Shown here: positions 43,019-52,892 of the stretch, piece by piece
Numbering within the stretch: the stretch's first letter is position 1
Layout: every line of letters starts with the position of its first letter
NCBI GenBank assembly: GCA_023228995.1
Contig: JALOAD010000010.1
Coordinates: forward strand, 18,953-82,952
Origin: JALOAD01 sp023228995 [NCBI: Candidatus Muiribacterium halophilum]
GTDB taxonomy: Bacteria; Muiribacteriota; Muiribacteriia; Muiribacteriales
Direction: 5' to 3'
Length of the DNA stretch: 64,000 nt
Program-made: the position numbers and the translations under genes
Notes under the pieces: model-generated
Databases searched by the model: none
Seen by the model: the letters and a program-made list of their open reading frames with translations, nothing else
What the model was told of the DNA's origin: nothing

Positions 43019-43723
43019 ATGAAGACAAAGACAAAGTATAGATTTAATTTTAAAAAATTTGCATTAAATGTTTTTATATTAATTGTTTTTATAATAATAT
43101 CTTTTTTTTTAAAATTACATATTTCTGATATAATTACTCATAGAGAAAGTGAAAAATATAATATTGTAATTCTAAAAAGAGCGGTACAGAGTGCTGGAAA
43201 TATTAATACTTATAAAATTGCACAGGATTTTTTAAATAAATTTCCAAAGTCAGATTATAAAGGTTATGCATATTTTATAACTGGTAAATATTATTATGAA
43301 AAAGGTGATTATAAAAAAGCAATAGCTGATTTTCAAAAAGCTTCTGATAATTATCTTGAAGAGGAACTTAAAATAATATTATATCTTCATATTTCATATA
43401 ATTATATGTGTATAAATGATATAGTATCATCAAGTGAATATGCTAATAAAGTATATGAACTTCTTGAAAAAGGTAAACTTAAATCGCTTGCAGCTTTTCA
43501 GCTTGGTCTTTGTTATAGTGCATTTAAACTTTTTGATGAAGCTATATTAAAGTTTGAAGAAGTAAGTGAAAAATCCGAGGATGATGAGCTTATAAGGCAG
43601 GCTGAAGAAGAAAAACTTAAAATATTAAAAAAACTGGATTTGCAGAAAGCTGAAAAATTCGAAAAAATAATAATTAATAAATATAATCAGGACAATTATA
43701 ATGAAAAAAAAATATCTCCTTGA
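43019..43723 (+). CDS. Membrane-anchored TPR protein
   Basis: 234 residues. ATG 43019 is chosen; the longer frame from TTG 42983 would start inside the promoter. An N-terminal transmembrane helix (FALNVFILIVFIIISFFLKL) is followed by TPR pairs (YFITGKYYYEKGDYKKAIADFQKASD, AFQLGLCYSAFKLFDEAILKFEEV). The domain faces outward or inward depending on topology; positive residues before the helix favour a periplasmic TPR. Overlaps the next TPR gene by 23 bases. Confidence 0.8.
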   Translation: MKTKTKYRFNFKKFALNVFILIVFIIISFFLKLHISDIITHRESEKYNIVILKRAVQSAGNINTYKIAQDFLNKFPKSDYKGYAYFITGKYYYEKGDYKKAIADFQKASDNYLEEELKIILYLHISYNYMCINDIVSSSEYANKVYELLEKGKLKSLAAFQLGLCYSAFKLFDEAILKFEEVSEKSEDDELIRQAEEEKLKILKKLDLQKAEKFEKIIINKYNQDNYNEKKISP

Positions 43724-45035
43724 ATTAATTAACTATCTTGAAGAATATGTTTATCATAATAATGAAATGGCAGAAGGATTTCTTACACTTGCTCATTTTT
43801 ATTATTTATCTAAAGATAATGATAATTTTTTAAAGAATTTAGATATATTTTTAAAAAAATCTAAAGATAAAAATCTTTATGAACTTGAAAAACTTGCTTT
43901 TTTTGATGAATCTTTTGATATTGTATTAAGAGAAGAATTATATTATTTTCTTGAAAATTCATATTCAGCTTGCTCTTGGGATAATCGTTTTATTGAGAAA
44001 AGTCTTGATTTTATAGAAAGTGTTTCTAAAGATGTATTTCTTAAACCTTATTTTTTATGTGAACTTTTAAAAAATTCATTTGAAAAATCTGATTATATTA
44101 TAGCAGGTAATCTTCTCAAGAATATTCTTTCAAATTATTCAAATTCTAAATGGGAAATTTTAGCTATGACTTTTTATGCTGATATTATGAAAAAAACTGG
44201 AACTCAAAAGCTTGATGATATTAAAGATAAAGATGAATTTTTAAATGATTTTAGAGAACATGTTCTTTATTTTGCTCAAAAATATCCGCAAGAAGAAAAA
44301 GCATGTGAATATCTTTTTTGTTTAGGAGAAATTCTTAAAACTAATAATGAATATGAAAAAGCTGTGAAACTTTATTCAAGAATATCAGATATATATAATG
44401 ATGAAATTATTAAAGTAAAAGTTTTATTTGAACTTGGTAAAATATATCATAAACAAGGTAATTCTGATAAAACTATTGAAATTTATACTGAACTTTTTAA
44501 TAATTTTGAGACTAAAAAAGAAATTATTGAAATAAAATTTGAGTCGGCAGGATTTTTGGCAAAACAGGGTTTTTATAAAAATGCTTTTCTTATATTTAGA
44601 GAAATTGCAGAAAAGTTTAAAAATACCCGTTGGGCTGAAAGTTCATCAAATAAAATACTTGAAATTGGTAAAAAACTTTTTGATAATAATAGATATGAAG
44701 ATAGTGAGTATATGTTTGAACAAGTTATTAAATTAAAAAATAATCGAGATGATGTTTCTTGGGCTTTATATTATGTTGGCAGAATTAATGAATTTTACGC
44801 TAAAAACTCGTTTTCTTGTGATAAAAGAGAAAAATCTAAATTAAAAGCTTTTGATATTTTTTCAAGAATTGCTCAAAATTATAATGATAATAAAGAGATT
44901 TTAGGTAAAATTGATCCGGTTTTTTTTGAAGAAATACCAAGAACAGAAAAACTTAAAAGTTTTGATTTTAATTATATAATATTAATTGTATCTATATTAC
45001 TTCTTGCAGTAATTGTGTTTCTTAAAATCAGCTAA
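43701..45035 (+). CDS. TPR protein with C-terminal membrane anchor
   Basis: 444 residues. TPR-like pairs through the length (YLFCLGEILKTNNEYEKAVKLYSRISDIYN, FELGKIYHKQGNSDKTIEIYTELFNNFE, EDSEYMFEQVIKLKN) and a single C-terminal transmembrane helix (FNYIILIVSILLLAVIVFLKIS). No signal peptide, so the TPR array should be cytoplasmic and tail-anchored. With the previous gene it gives TPR arrays anchored at opposite ends, next to the minor pilin genes. Confidence 0.78.
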   Translation: MKKKYLLELINYLEEYVYHNNEMAEGFLTLAHFYYLSKDNDNFLKNLDIFLKKSKDKNLYELEKLAFFDESFDIVLREELYYFLENSYSACSWDNRFIEKSLDFIESVSKDVFLKPYFLCELLKNSFEKSDYIIAGNLLKNILSNYSNSKWEILAMTFYADIMKKTGTQKLDDIKDKDEFLNDFREHVLYFAQKYPQEEKACEYLFCLGEILKTNNEYEKAVKLYSRISDIYNDEIIKVKVLFELGKIYHKQGNSDKTIEIYTELFNNFETKKEIIEIKFESAGFLAKQGFYKNAFLIFREIAEKFKNTRWAESSSNKILEIGKKLFDNNRYEDSEYMFEQVIKLKNNRDDVSWALYYVGRINEFYAKNSFSCDKREKSKLKAFDIFSRIAQNYNDNKEILGKIDPVFFEEIPRTEKLKSFDFNYIILIVSILLLAVIVFLKIS

Positions 45036-45045
45036 GGAGTTTATT

Positions 45046-45552
45046 ATGAAAAAAGGATTTTCAGTTGTAGAAGTACTTATTGCTATGGGTTTTTTTCTTG
45101 CATTAGTTATTCCTTATATTGCAATGTTTATAACTTCTGCTAAAGATGTTAGAAGAATTGGTAATATGAATGTTGCTATTCTTTTTGCTCAGGAAGCTAT
45201 TGAAGCATGTAAAGGTTATCCTTATGAACTTTTAGATTCTGATGATGCAGGTTCTCATGATAAAGCACTTTTTCTTGAAGAAGCATTTAAATCAGGTGAA
45301 AGAAAAAGCGTTATAATTGGCGAAAGAGACGAGGATGAAGATGATTTGCAACATGATTTTTATTGGCATAAAGCTACAGTTAATGGTATTGAATATACTA
45401 GAGATGTTGATATTGCAAAAGTTGATACAAAAGCTGATAAAAATGGTGATCCTATAAATCTTAAACTCAAACTTATAAAAGTAAATGTAAGTTGGGAAAT
45501 GGATAAGAGAACTCTAGTTTATACTGCTTCAGCAGTTGTGAGAGGTAAATGA
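45046..45552 (+). CDS. Minor pseudopilin, PilV/GspI-like
   Basis: 168 residues from ATG 45046 (AAGGAG upstream; the frame reaches back to 45013). MKKG then FSVVEVLIAMGFFLALVIPYIAMF with Glu at +5. The A-E-A-I-E-A-C-K-G stretch at the end of the helix (FAQEAIEACKGYPYELL) is typical of PilV/GspI. Overlaps the next gene by 4 bases. Confidence 0.85.
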   Translation: MKKGFSVVEVLIAMGFFLALVIPYIAMFITSAKDVRRIGNMNVAILFAQEAIEACKGYPYELLDSDDAGSHDKALFLEEAFKSGERKSVIIGERDEDEDDLQHDFYWHKATVNGIEYTRDVDIAKVDTKADKNGDPINLKLKLIKVNVSWEMDKRTLVYTASAVVRGK

Positions 45553-46259
45553 TGAATAAAAAAGCTTTCACTTTAATTGAAGTTACGGTTGCAATTGCTG
45601 TATTTGCTATGCTTTCTGTTTTAATATCAAATATTTTTTTTTCAGGCTCAAGAGCTTATAGAAAAGAAATTAGAAACTTTACTATTCTTGATAGAGGAAG
45701 ATTTCTGTTTATAAAAATTAGAAATGATATTAGAAATGCTAATTCAATATTATATCCTGATGATAATGGTAAAGAATCTGAAAAACTTGTACTTTTAAAA
45801 CATAAATTTGACTTTAATAAAAAACCGGAAGATACTCCTGGTTTTAATGAAGCTTCGATTTATTTTGATAATATAAAAATTGAATATTCACTTGAAGAAC
45901 ATACAGATAAAGATGAAAAAGATCTTTATAGAGATCTAAAAAAACTTATTAGAAAAGAATATACTGCTAAAATTAGTGGAGATAATGTTATATATAATCT
46001 TGAGTCAGAAGATATTATAAGTCATAATATTGAAAAATTGATTTTTTTAAGAAAAAAGCTTGTTGCAAAAATTCCAGGTGATAAAATTGAACCTGAAGAG
46101 GGTGGCATTGCACCTGAAAATGTTAAAATAGAAGTTTTATTTAAAAGTTATAGAGATGAAGATTATAGTCTTTCTTTAGATCAGATAAAAAAATATTATT
46201 CAGTGAGATTTTCTACATATATTAATTCCAGAGGAAATTTTTTAGGAGGTAGTATATGA
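45549..46259 (+). CDS. Minor pseudopilin, PilW/GspJ-like
   Basis: 236 residues. MMNKKA then FTLIEVTVAIAVFAMLSVLISNIFFSG: class III signal with alanine rather than glycine at -1, which prepilin peptidases can accept. The soluble region (RFLFIKIRNDIRNANSILYPDD) is PilW/GspJ-like. Either of two tandem ATGs (45549 or 45552) may be used. It overlaps the large PilX-like gene by 4 bases. Confidence 0.83.
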   Translation: MMNKKAFTLIEVTVAIAVFAMLSVLISNIFFSGSRAYRKEIRNFTILDRGRFLFIKIRNDIRNANSILYPDDNGKESEKLVLLKHKFDFNKKPEDTPGFNEASIYFDNIKIEYSLEEHTDKDEKDLYRDLKKLIRKEYTAKISGDNVIYNLESEDIISHNIEKLIFLRKKLVAKIPGDKIEPEEGGIAPENVKIEVLFKSYRDEDYSLSLDQIKKYYSVRFSTYINSRGNFLGGSI

Positions 46260-48991
46260 GAAATTTTAAAAAAGGTTTTGCTTATTTTGCAGCTATTCTT
46301 TTTGGTCTTCTTATAATACAGTTTTCTTATTGTGTGAAAATATATAAAGAGCAGAGTGCTCATCTTGTGGATTATGAATCTGAGAGTTATATAGCTTATA
46401 TGGTTGCTGAATCAGGTTTAAATTGTGCAATTGCTGAACTTGAAGCTAATTTTGAATGGAGAACTGATTCATGTGAAATAGATTCAACAACTGGTGATAT
46501 TATTTTTAAATCACTAGGAAAAACTCCTGAGTTTATTGTTACTGGTAATTCTAGTGAAAAATTTACTGTTTCTTTTGATAAAAATTGTTATACAGGAAAA
46601 ATGTCTATTTTTGATGATGGTGATGCTTTATTCAAAGTTAGGGCTGGAATTATAAAGTCAAAGGATAATTCTCTAACATCTATTGATGAAAGCAGTATTT
46701 TTTATGCAATAAGGTCATTAGGAAAATTCGGTGAAGAATATAAACAAATAGAAGCTATAGTTGAAATTTCTTATGTAAATCGATTTATTTTATTTGACGG
46801 TGATTCTGCTGTTGTTTGTTATGGAGGTAGTGGAAGATCTTCTGAAGATACAATACTTGCAAAAGGTGATATATATTCTAAAAACCATCTTATGATTGGT
46901 ACAACACAAGGGTCTGGCCTTGGAATTAATCTTTTGGCTAATCCTCATATATTGACTGGGAAAGATGGTTATATTAGCTTTCCTCAATTATCATCTGAAC
47001 AAAATAATATTCATATAACTACAAAAAGCGGTTCAAATTATGTAACTAAAAAACTCGGTGAGCTTACGCATAAAGAAACTGGTGATACAGGATATAAAGC
47101 TAGTTCTACAAGGGTAAGAGAAGTTTTGTATGGTGATAGAGATGATGATTCTAATAAGAAAAAAGTTTCAATATATACTCATAACGGTCTTTTTAAGGAT
47201 AAAAATACTGGAGGAAAAGATCTTGATATATCTTATGAAAGTACAAAGAGTCTTTATAAAAAGCTAGCCGATGGCTCACTTTCTTCAACTCATGGTAGAG
47301 GTGTTTATCTTGGAAGAAATGATACAAAAATACATAGAGAATATTATGTAAATAACAAATATAGTGGTTTTGCTTCTGTAGATGGTGGTAAAATACCAGG
47401 TTCTCTTGAAGTTATGATAATTGATTTTGGAGATATGTTAACTACAGGAACTGGTGATGATTTTGGAACTTCTAAAGATTGGAAAATACCTGGTTCAAAA
47501 CCGTCTGACTATAATGGAGTTATTTATGCTGAAGTTCCTCTCGTAATATTTGGAAATCCTGATAGAGATACTATTATTTACTCAGAGTATGATATTTATG
47601 TAGCAGGAGATTTTAATCAAAGACAAAAACAAGATGGTTCTTTTGAGCCGGTTAGACAAAATTATAATACAGCTGTAGATGATGAATTTGGATGGAATTT
47701 GTTTTATGATGATTATCTTAAATATAGAGATGAAAATTCCATATATAGGCAAACCCATGATGATACAGGAGCTTATTGGAATAATGTTGATCTTATTTCA
47801 GAAACAAGAATATTTTATGATCTTACTGATCCTAAAAAAGCTTTTAAAAATGAACTTATACCATTTTTAGTATATGAAATATATGAAAGATTATTTTTTC
47901 CAGTTGATATTGATTTAGATGAAGTTTCACTTGAAAATACAAAACCTGAAGCAATTAACATAGATGGTGGTAATAATATATGTGAAGAAGCTAGAAAGTT
48001 TTCTGTTATGTATAGTGTTGAAACTGCATATAGTGAATTAAACAGTACAAAAAACATTTCATTTCCGACAAAAAAAAGTGTTATTGGTAGAATATATGAG
48101 GAAGGAATTCCTTCTGTAAAAAACAATCCTTTTATTAACAATCTTAATAATTCAACATTATATGATTATTTTCAGAATGTTCTATATTTTTCAGCAGGTT
48201 CTACTGAAATATTTGTTGATGAAATATTAGATTCTATTTTTTCTGACGGGAAATTACAAAGAGATGAGATATTTGATATTGTTGAAAATAAAATATGGCC
48301 ATCTATTGGTAATAAAGCTTTTGTTTATGTTATAAAATCAGGTGGTGGAAAAAAACTCGGTCTTGCTGCAAGACTTTATGAAAAGACTGGTATAAAGACT
48401 CTTGATGGTAATAAAGGGATTTTTCATCAAAGCATTAATGCTTCTATGAAGGAAGATATGCTTTATATACCTGAAATGACTGTTAATGCAAAGAGAATAT
48501 CAATGGGAGTTCTAGTTCCTTATATTCCATCGGGAAATCCTCCTGATAATCAGATTGCAGGAAAAACAAATATGTGGGATTGTGATTCAAAAGCAATTAT
48601 TGATATGGACAATGCAACTGATTTTGCAAAATTAGATCAAATTAGAAATATAAAAACAATTAGAGAAGTTATTGGTAATAATAACAATCAGCATTCAGCT
48701 ACAAATAATGATGATGGTATGGAAGATAGTGAAGCTGATATAGAGATTTTGGATAATTATTATAGATATATTTCTACAGATACTTTTTATCTTAGAACAT
48801 TTGGTAGTGAGGTTTATTTAAGAAATATGAGTGATATAAGTAGACTTCCTTATATTGGCGGAGGATATGGTCCTCATATTAGAAAAAAAGTGTTTGATCC
48901 AGAAAACAGAACAAGATATGAATTAAGAAGTTATAATCTTGTTAATATTGAATATTATAATATAAAAGAAAAAGATTTTAAGGATTTTTAG
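46256..48991 (+). CDS. Very large PilX-like minor pseudopilin
   Basis: 911 residues. The N-terminal helix FKKGFAYFAAILFGLLIIQFSYCV followed by YIAYMVAESGLNCAIAELE is the PilX/GspK-type start with the AESGLNxA signature. Glu at +5 is absent, as in GspK/PilX proteins that sit at the pilus tip. The remaining about 840 residues are beta-rich and far longer than usual for the family. They include GGSGRSSEDTILAKGDIYSKNHLMIG, a polymorphic-repeat-like stretch. A tip adhesin is a reasonable guess. Last pilin gene of the cluster; lon follows in 15 bases. Confidence 0.72.
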   Translation: MRNFKKGFAYFAAILFGLLIIQFSYCVKIYKEQSAHLVDYESESYIAYMVAESGLNCAIAELEANFEWRTDSCEIDSTTGDIIFKSLGKTPEFIVTGNSSEKFTVSFDKNCYTGKMSIFDDGDALFKVRAGIIKSKDNSLTSIDESSIFYAIRSLGKFGEEYKQIEAIVEISYVNRFILFDGDSAVVCYGGSGRSSEDTILAKGDIYSKNHLMIGTTQGSGLGINLLANPHILTGKDGYISFPQLSSEQNNIHITTKSGSNYVTKKLGELTHKETGDTGYKASSTRVREVLYGDRDDDSNKKKVSIYTHNGLFKDKNTGGKDLDISYESTKSLYKKLADGSLSSTHGRGVYLGRNDTKIHREYYVNNKYSGFASVDGGKIPGSLEVMIIDFGDMLTTGTGDDFGTSKDWKIPGSKPSDYNGVIYAEVPLVIFGNPDRDTIIYSEYDIYVAGDFNQRQKQDGSFEPVRQNYNTAVDDEFGWNLFYDDYLKYRDENSIYRQTHDDTGAYWNNVDLISETRIFYDLTDPKKAFKNELIPFLVYEIYERLFFPVDIDLDEVSLENTKPEAINIDGGNNICEEARKFSVMYSVETAYSELNSTKNISFPTKKSVIGRIYEEGIPSVKNNPFINNLNNSTLYDYFQNVLYFSAGSTEIFVDEILDSIFSDGKLQRDEIFDIVENKIWPSIGNKAFVYVIKSGGGKKLGLAARLYEKTGIKTLDGNKGIFHQSINASMKEDMLYIPEMTVNAKRISMGVLVPYIPSGNPPDNQIAGKTNMWDCDSKAIIDMDNATDFAKLDQIRNIKTIREVIGNNNNQHSATNNDDGMEDSEADIEILDNYYRYISTDTFYLRTFGSEVYLRNMSDISRLPYIGGGYGPHIRKKVFDPENRTRYELRSYNLVNIEYYNIKEKDFKDF

Positions 48992-49006
48992 ATTTTGGGA
49001 GGAATT

Positions 49007-51310
49007 TTGAAAAAGGCTATACTTGTACCATTAAAAGAAATGGTTATATTTCCAGATATAATAATGCCACTTTATATAGGAAGAGAATTTTCTTTAAATG
49101 CATTAAAAGAAGTTATGAAAAGTAAAAACAGGGATTTTGCAGTATGTTGTCAAAAAGAAACAGCAAATGATGATAATATTGAAAAAACTCTATTTAACAC
49201 AGGTGTATTGGTTACACTTCTTCAATTTGTAAAATTACCTGATGATTCATATAAAATTCTTGTAGAAGGTAAAAAAAGAATTTCTATAAAAAATATTGAA
49301 ATGAAAAAAGATAATTTTATCGAATGCTCATATTTAGAAATAAAACCAGGTAAACTTAATGAAAAAATAATTGTTATTATGAATTACACAAGGGAACTTT
49401 TTGTTGAGTATTCAAAATATGAAAAAAAAATTCCTCAAGAACTTGTAAAAGCAATAATGTCTAATAATGAACCTGAAAAATTATGTAATCTTATAGGATC
49501 TCATATATTAATAGATTCTTATTCAAAACAAAGTATATTAGAGGAGAAAAGTCTTTATAAAAGATATGAAAAAGAAGCTTATTATCTGCAAAGTGAGATT
49601 GAAGTTTTAAAGATTGAATATAAAATCGATAAAGATGTAAAAAAAAGATTAAGCAAGCAACAAAAAGAATATTTTCTTAGAGAACAGATTAAAATTATAC
49701 AAGAAGAACTTGGTTTAGGTAATAAATCTGAAATTCAAAATATAGAAGAAAAGCTAAAAAAAGGTAATTATCCTCTAAATGTTATTGAAAAATTAGAAGA
49801 AGAAATAAGCAAATTACAAAGATCAGGACCTTATAATCATGATTATAGTCAGATTTTGAATTATATAGAATGGCTTCTTGAACTTCCTTGGGAAAAAATG
49901 TCAGAAGATGAGAATGATATTTTTAAATGTGAAGAAATCCTTGATAAAAGTCATTATGGTATGAAAAAAATAAAAGAAAGAATAATTGAATTTATCGCAG
50001 TAAAAAGACTTTCAGAAAATTCAAAAACTCCTATTCTGTGTCTTTCAGGACCACCAGGTGTTGGTAAAACATCTTTAGGAAAAGCAATAGCTGAATCTTT
50101 AAATAGAGAGTTTGTGCATTATTCATTAGGTGGTGTAAATGATGAAGCAGAGATTAGAGGACATAGACAAACTTATATTGGTGCAATGCCTGGTAGGATT
50201 ATTTCACTTATAAAAGAAGCGAAAGTAAAAAATCCTGTTTTTATGCTTGATGAAATAGATAAAATAGACTCATCATTTAAAGGAGATCCAGCAAGTGCTT
50301 TGCTTGAAATATTAGATCCAGATCACAATAAAGAATTTTCTGATAATTATATAAATATACCTTTTGATCTTTCAAAAGTATTTTTTATAACAACAGCAAA
50401 TTATGTTTATGATATACCTCAACCTTTATTTGATAGAATGGAGATAATTAATATAACAGGATATACTTTAAGTGAAAAAATAGAATTAGCAAGTCAGTTT
50501 TTAATTCCAAAACTACTTAAAGAACATGGACTTACAAAAAAAAATATTTTAATATCAAAAAGTGTTTTAAAAATAATAATTGAAAATTATACAATGGAAG
50601 CTGGAGTTAGAAAATTATCTCAAACATTATCAAAAATAATGAGAAAAGCTGCATTAATGATACTTAAAGAAAAAGATAGAGATTATAGTTTTAAAATTGA
50701 TAAAAACACAATAAATGATATTTTAGGACCAGCAGAATTTTGTGAAAGCCAAAAAAATAAAAAAAATGAAAAAGGAATTGCAAATGGTCTTGCCTGGACA
50801 GCATTTGGAGGAGATATATTGACAATTGAGGTATTGCTTATAGAGGGTGAAGGAAGACTTATACTTACAGGTTCTCTTGGAGAAGTTATGAAAGAATCTG
50901 CTCAAACTGCTTTTACTTATATAAAATCGATTTATAGAAAAGCTAATATAAAAAAAGAAAGTTTTAGAAAATATGATGTACATATACATGTTCCTGAAGG
51001 AGCAACACCAAAAGATGGACCATCTGCTGGCATAACAATTATGAGTGCTATGGTTTCTGCGTTTTCAGGTAAAAAATTCAATAAAGATTATGCAATGACA
51101 GGAGAAATTACTTTAAGAGGAAATGTTCTACCTATAGGCGGGCTTAAAGAAAAAGCTCTTGCAGCATATATGCATGGTATAAAAAATATAATTATTCCAG
51201 AAGAAAATATTAAAGATCTTATTGAAATACCTGAAGAAGTTAAAAATAAAATTAAATTTATTCCTGTAAAAAATGCATTGGAAGTATTAAAAGAGGTATT
51301 AATTAAATGA
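49007..51310 (+). CDS. lon: ATP-dependent protease Lon
   Basis: 767 residues from TTG 49007 (GGGAGGA 48997-49003; the earlier TTG 48995 precedes the SD). N-terminal LAN domain (LVPLKEMVIFPDIIMPLYIGRE), AAA+ Walker A GPPGVGKTS, Walker B PVFMLDEIDKI, and C-terminal protease with the catalytic serine in DGPSAGIT and lysine in GGLKEKALAA. Cytoplasmic quality-control protease. It overlaps engB by 4 bases, the same lon-engB order known from Firmicutes. Confidence 0.96.
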   Translation: MKKAILVPLKEMVIFPDIIMPLYIGREFSLNALKEVMKSKNRDFAVCCQKETANDDNIEKTLFNTGVLVTLLQFVKLPDDSYKILVEGKKRISIKNIEMKKDNFIECSYLEIKPGKLNEKIIVIMNYTRELFVEYSKYEKKIPQELVKAIMSNNEPEKLCNLIGSHILIDSYSKQSILEEKSLYKRYEKEAYYLQSEIEVLKIEYKIDKDVKKRLSKQQKEYFLREQIKIIQEELGLGNKSEIQNIEEKLKKGNYPLNVIEKLEEEISKLQRSGPYNHDYSQILNYIEWLLELPWEKMSEDENDIFKCEEILDKSHYGMKKIKERIIEFIAVKRLSENSKTPILCLSGPPGVGKTSLGKAIAESLNREFVHYSLGGVNDEAEIRGHRQTYIGAMPGRIISLIKEAKVKNPVFMLDEIDKIDSSFKGDPASALLEILDPDHNKEFSDNYINIPFDLSKVFFITTANYVYDIPQPLFDRMEIINITGYTLSEKIELASQFLIPKLLKEHGLTKKNILISKSVLKIIIENYTMEAGVRKLSQTLSKIMRKAALMILKEKDRDYSFKIDKNTINDILGPAEFCESQKNKKNEKGIANGLAWTAFGGDILTIEVLLIEGEGRLILTGSLGEVMKESAQTAFTYIKSIYRKANIKKESFRKYDVHIHVPEGATPKDGPSAGITIMSAMVSAFSGKKFNKDYAMTGEITLRGNVLPIGGLKEKALAAYMHGIKNIIIPEENIKDLIEIPEEVKNKIKFIPVKNALEVLKEVLIK

Positions 51311-51867
51311 AAATAAAAGATTTGGAATTTATACAACAGGCTAAATATAAAAGAACAGATGATTTACCTGAATATGCTTTTGTAGGAAGATCAAATGCTG
51401 GAAAATCCAGCATAATAAATGAAATATTAAATTGGAAAATAAATAGAGTTAGCAAAAGACCTGGTTGTACAAGACTTATCAATAAAATTAAAATAAATGA
51501 TAGTTTTTATATTGTAGATCTTCCAGGTTATGGATTTGCTAAAGTTGCTTTATCAGCTAAAAAAAAGTTTTCGAAATTAACTGAAAATTATATAAAAGAT
51601 TCAGATAATTTAAGGCTTGTATTTATTATAATGGATATGAAAGTTGCTCCAACTGAGCTTGATATAGTAATGATTCAATGGTTAAAAGATCTTGGACGGA
51701 ATTTTGTTTTAGTTTTTAATAAAAGTGACAAAATACCTAAAAACAAATTGCAATCAAGAAAAAATGAGATATGGAAAATACTAGGTTTTAAATATCCTGA
51801 AATAACAGTATCAGTATTGAAAAATGAAAATCTAAGAAAAATAGAAGATTATTTTTTTAAAAAATAG
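51307..51867 (+). CDS. engB: Ribosome-biogenesis GTPase EngB (YsxC/YihA)
   Basis: 186 residues. G1 GRSNAGKSS, G3 DLPGYGFAKV, G4 FNKSDK, the usual compact TRAFAC GTPase of large-subunit assembly. Directly coupled to lon. Confidence 0.94.
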   Translation: MKIKDLEFIQQAKYKRTDDLPEYAFVGRSNAGKSSIINEILNWKINRVSKRPGCTRLINKIKINDSFYIVDLPGYGFAKVALSAKKKFSKLTENYIKDSDNLRLVFIIMDMKVAPTELDIVMIQWLKDLGRNFVLVFNKSDKIPKNKLQSRKNEIWKILGFKYPEITVSVLKNENLRKIEDYFFKK

Positions 51868-51919
51868 AGTAGTGAAATGGTGAAGTGGGTATAACTTGGA
51901 AAAACCGGGACTTCGAATT

Positions 51920-51975
51920 TTAATTATTCATTTTTAATTCTTAATTCTTAATTTTTAATTGTTCATCTTTAACTT
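51920..51975 (+). repeat. Heptamer tandem repeat (TTAATTN), short copy
   Basis: Eight 7-base units in phase: TTAATTA, TTCATTT, TTAATTC, TTAATTC, TTAATTT, TTAATTG, TTCATCT, TTAACTT. It is the reverse complement of the AATTAAN array at 63803-63921. The gap 51868-52142 holds this array, the rpsB promoter and leader, and no gene. Confidence 0.75.
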
Positions 51976-52010
51976 TAGTTAAAGGGAATCTGGTTACTGG
52001 TCATTAGAAT

Positions 52011-52039
52011 TTGAATTATTAAAAACACTCTGTTATTAT
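52011..52039 (+). promoter_or_regulatory. Extended -10 promoter for the rpsB operon
   Basis: TTGAAT, 17 bases, TATTAT, with TGT in front of the -10 as an extended element. Transcription would begin near 52046, giving a leader of about 97 bases. Confidence 0.65.
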
Positions 52040-52056
52040 TACGCATACAAAACACA

Positions 52057-52116
52057 CCTGTGTTCATTAAAACAGATGGTTGCCGGAAAATCGGTTTATC
52101 TGTATTGAAACACAGG
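52057..52116 (+). promoter_or_regulatory. Structured rpsB leader RNA, candidate S2 autoregulatory element
   Basis: A nested structure: outer stem CCTGTGTT (52057-52064) with AACACAGG (52109-52116); middle stem ACAGAT (52072-52077) with ATCTGT (52098-52103); inner CCG/CGG with a GAAAAT loop. The outer stem ends next to GGGAGG and 26 bases ahead of the rpsB ATG, whose own SD is CGGAGG. Ribosomal protein S2 is known to repress its own mRNA in other bacteria. That this is the site here is an inference. Confidence 0.5.
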
Positions 52117-52142
52117 GAGGAATTAAACCAAACGGAGGTAAC

Positions 52143-52877
52143 ATGGCAATTGTATCAATGAAACATTTACTAGAAGCAGGTGTTCATTTTGGACATCAAA
52201 CAAAAAGATGGAATCCTAAAATGAAGGATTATATCTTCACTGAAAGAAACGGTATTCATATCATCGATCTTCAGAAAACTTTAAAACTAACAAAAAATGC
52301 TTATAATTTTGTTAGAAATCTAGCAGCTAATGGTGGAACAGTTCTTTTTGTTGGAACTAAAAAACAGGCTCAAGAAGCTGTTAAATTTGAAGCAGAAAGA
52401 TGTGGAATGTTTTATATCAATCACAGATGGCTTGGTGGAACTTTAACTAATTTTGGAGTAATACAGACTAGAATTGCTAGACTTAAAGATATATACAGAA
52501 TGATGGAAGATGGAACAATTGAAAAATATACTAAAAAAGAAAGAGTTAAAATTGGAAAAGAAAAAGAAAGACTTGAAAAATTTCTTGGTGGGATTAAAGA
52601 TATGGACAGATTACCAGATTGTATGTTCATAGTTGATATAAAAAGAGAAGAAATTGCTTTTCTTGAAGCTAGAAAACTTGGAATACCTGTTGTTGCAATC
52701 GTTGACACAAATGTTGATCCTGAGCATGTTGATGTGCCAATTCCTGGAAACGATGATGCAATAAGAGCTATTAAATTGTTCTCTTCAATAGCTGCAAATG
52801 CTGTTTTGGAAGCAAATCAGAGTGTTGATTCAGATGATAATGACGAAAATGAAGATTCTAAATCAGAAGAAAATTAA
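52143..52877 (+). CDS. rpsB: 30S ribosomal protein S2
   Basis: 244 residues from ATG 52143 behind CGGAGG. The frame is open further upstream, but that part is the leader [41 protein letters not shown] and [11 protein letters not shown] are diagnostic. Acidic C-terminal tail ([16 protein letters not shown]). First gene of the operon. Confidence 0.97.
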   Translation: MAIVSMKHLLEAGVHFGHQTKRWNPKMKDYIFTERNGIHIIDLQKTLKLTKNAYNFVRNLAANGGTVLFVGTKKQAQEAVKFEAERCGMFYINHRWLGGTLTNFGVIQTRIARLKDIYRMMEDGTIEKYTKKERVKIGKEKERLEKFLGGIKDMDRLPDCMFIVDIKREEIAFLEARKLGIPVVAIVDTNVDPEHVDVPIPGNDDAIRAIKLFSSIAANAVLEANQSVDSDDNDENEDSKSEEN

Positions 52878-52892
52878 TTGGAGGCAAATTAT

